Source of the DNA: Actinomycetota bacterium
GTDB taxonomy: Bacteria; Actinomycetota; Actinomycetes; S36-B12
Direction: 5' to 3'
DNA length: 7,715 nt
Assembly (NCBI GenBank): GCA_009726075.1
Contig: WLND01000065.1
Location: 1 to 7,715 of the forward strand
A model generated the notes under the pieces. That model was not told the DNA's origin. It ran no database searches and saw only the letters and a list, made by a program, of their open reading frames with translations. Every line of letters starts with the position of its first letter. Position 1 is the stretch's first letter. Below are positions 6,824 through 7,715 of the stretch, one piece after another. The position numbers and the translations under genes are program-made.

Positions 6824-7641
6824 GTCAGGTACGTGAGCCGGACGGAAGTGACGCGCGAATGCAGGCAATGCTCCGTGTTGAAGGCGGCATGCCCACTGCC
6901 GTGTGGGACCGGCTTCAGGCCGCCCTCGACGCCGAGGCGCTCAACCGCGCCGAGCACGGCGCCACCCGGGCCGACGTCGTCGATATTCGCTCACGGCGCC
7001 GTGCGCCCGTACTCTTCGCCGGAGCCGCGGCCGCGGCCGTCGTCCTCGTTGCCGCCGGGCTCCTCGTCAACGCAACCCAGGGCACCCGAGCGGACAATCC
7101 CGCCGTCGTCGCCGACGGGGGTTTCGCCCCAGCGGGGGCCACTGAGAACCTCGTTCTTGGTGCGGACGCCCCAGTGGGAGCCGCGGCTCCACTGAAATCG
7201 GAGTCGGCCGTCCAATCAACTGGAGACGGCTCGTTGCCTGTGCGCCGGGTGGTGCAGACCGGTCTTGACTATGGCTCCTCGAGCATGAAGGACAACGTCC
7301 AGGAGGTCATCGACACGATCGGGGCTTCGAACGCCCAGCTCATGTCCGACGTCCAGCCGGATCCCGACCCGCCCGGTGGGGTCGCCGGGTTCACGACGAC
7401 CCTGGTCGGCCTCCGGTCATGCATCAACTGGCTCACGGGACATGACCGCGGGCAGGCCCTCGTCGTCGATCGCGCGCTGTACAAGGGTCGCCCGGTCGGA
7501 GTCGTCATCGTGCCCACCACTGATGGTGCGAGTGGCGGCTCAATGCTCGAAGCCCTCGAGGTCTGGGTCGTCACCCTGGACTGCACTCATGAACACGAGT
7601 CGATCCTTGAGCACACGATGATCGGGCTCGGCGCACCCTGA
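6820..7641 (+). CDS. Membrane anti-sigma factor, cognate to SigM (Rv3912-like)
   Basis: This 273-residue single-pass membrane protein is placed to hold SigM inactive at the membrane. Seen: a short cytoplasmic N-terminal region (1-60) with MPTAVWDRLQAALDAE (from Met24), a basic SRRRAP stop, one transmembrane helix (about 62-84) and an extracytoplasmic part of about 185 residues. The cytoplasmic part has no cysteine, so the His-x3-Cys-x2-Cys motif of zinc-type anti-sigma factors is absent; it is of the short non-zinc kind. The outer part starts with a low-complexity Ala/Gly/Pro-rich stretch. It ends in a compact conserved-looking region (about 198-270) containing ALYKGRPVGVVIVP and VWVVTLDC, with two cysteines (Cys201 and Cys255) that could form a disulfide. 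The assignment rests on position, ATGA overlap with sigM and topology; M. tuberculosis Rv3912 (called RsmA) is the positional counterpart. The signal sensed and the way it is relieved are unknown. Confidence 0.82.
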   Translation: MSQVREPDGSDARMQAMLRVEGGMPTAVWDRLQAALDAEALNRAEHGATRADVVDIRSRRRAPVLFAGAAAAAVVLVAAGLLVNATQGTRADNPAVVADGGFAPAGATENLVLGADAPVGAAAPLKSESAVQSTGDGSLPVRRVVQTGLDYGSSSMKDNVQEVIDTIGASNAQLMSDVQPDPDPPGGVAGFTTTLVGLRSCINWLTGHDRGQALVVDRALYKGRPVGVVIVPTTDGASGGSMLEALEVWVVTLDCTHEHESILEHTMIGLGAP

Positions 7642-7666
7642 ACCGGCCTCTTGGGTCCGTCACCAC

Positions 7667-7692
7667 GGAATGCATCGGGCCGTAGACTCGTT
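7667..7692 (+). promoter_or_regulatory. SigR/SigH-type thiol-stress promoter upstream of presumed trxB
   Basis: GGAAT (7667-7671), 18 bases, then GTT (7690-7692), fits the GGAAT-N18-GTT consensus of Streptomyces SigR and mycobacterial SigH. Both are known to drive thioredoxin system genes. A TANNNT hexamer, TAGACT (7683-7688), lies inside the spacer and could serve the housekeeping sigma. The leader would be short, roughly 10 to 14 bases from the SigR-type site, leaving the GAAAGG at 7697-7702 near the mRNA 5' end. Confidence 0.6.
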
Positions 7693-7710
7693 GAACGAAA
7701 GGCCCGGTCC

Positions 7711-7715
7711 ATGAG
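7711..7715 (+). CDS. trxB: Start of next gene, presumed thioredoxin reductase (trxB), cut by window end
   Basis: Only the ATG and two more bases are present. A GAAAGG ribosome binding site lies eight bases upstream, and a thiol-stress-type promoter precedes it. The identity is inferred from conserved order, since sigM and its anti-sigma factor are followed by trxB in mycobacteria and streptomycetes. No protein sequence supports it here. Confidence 0.5.

Noticed and set aside
7642..7683. Possible terminator hairpin after the anti-sigma gene (CGGCC with GGCCG)
   Set aside because: The stem is only about five pairs with a loop of some 30 bases and no U-tract; it overlaps the better-supported promoter element.

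Overview
The window looks like chromosomal DNA from a high-GC Actinomycetia member. The genes are tightly packed, stops overlap starts, codons favour G/C in the third position, and the gene order matches the conserved near-origin block of mycobacteria and streptomycetes (M. tuberculosis Rv3907c to Rv3913). I cannot name a genus. No mobile element, CRISPR array, tRNA or rRNA was seen.

Layout: a partial CCA-adding enzyme/poly(A) polymerase gene (pcnA) runs leftward from base 343. Divergent from it, after 43 bp, a rightward cluster reads NUDIX hydrolase (387-836), DUF6049-like membrane-anchored secreted protein (836-3001), lipid II flippase murJ (2998-4641) and a membrane pseudokinase with an extracytoplasmic jelly-roll-like domain (4638-6149). 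These four genes overlap by 1 to 4 bases and are probably translationally coupled. After a 47-bp gap come the ECF sigma factor sigM (6197-6823) and its overlapping membrane anti-sigma factor (6820-7641). After a further 69-bp gap, the first five bases of a gene, by synteny trxB, end the window.

The rightward genes probably link peptidoglycan precursor export (MurJ, the pseudokinase regulator and an uncharacterised exported partner) to envelope or redox stress control (SigM and its anti-sigma factor, then thioredoxin reductase). The two divergent genes at the left appear leaderless, each with a TANNNT -10 element six bases before the start codon. Just before the presumed trxB lies a GGAAT-N18-GTT element that fits the SigR/SigH thiol-stress promoter consensus.

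Nothing here is clearly a new system. The least understood parts are the DUF6049-like protein, the ligand of the pseudokinase's outer domain, and the non-zinc anti-sigma factor with two extracytoplasmic cysteines.
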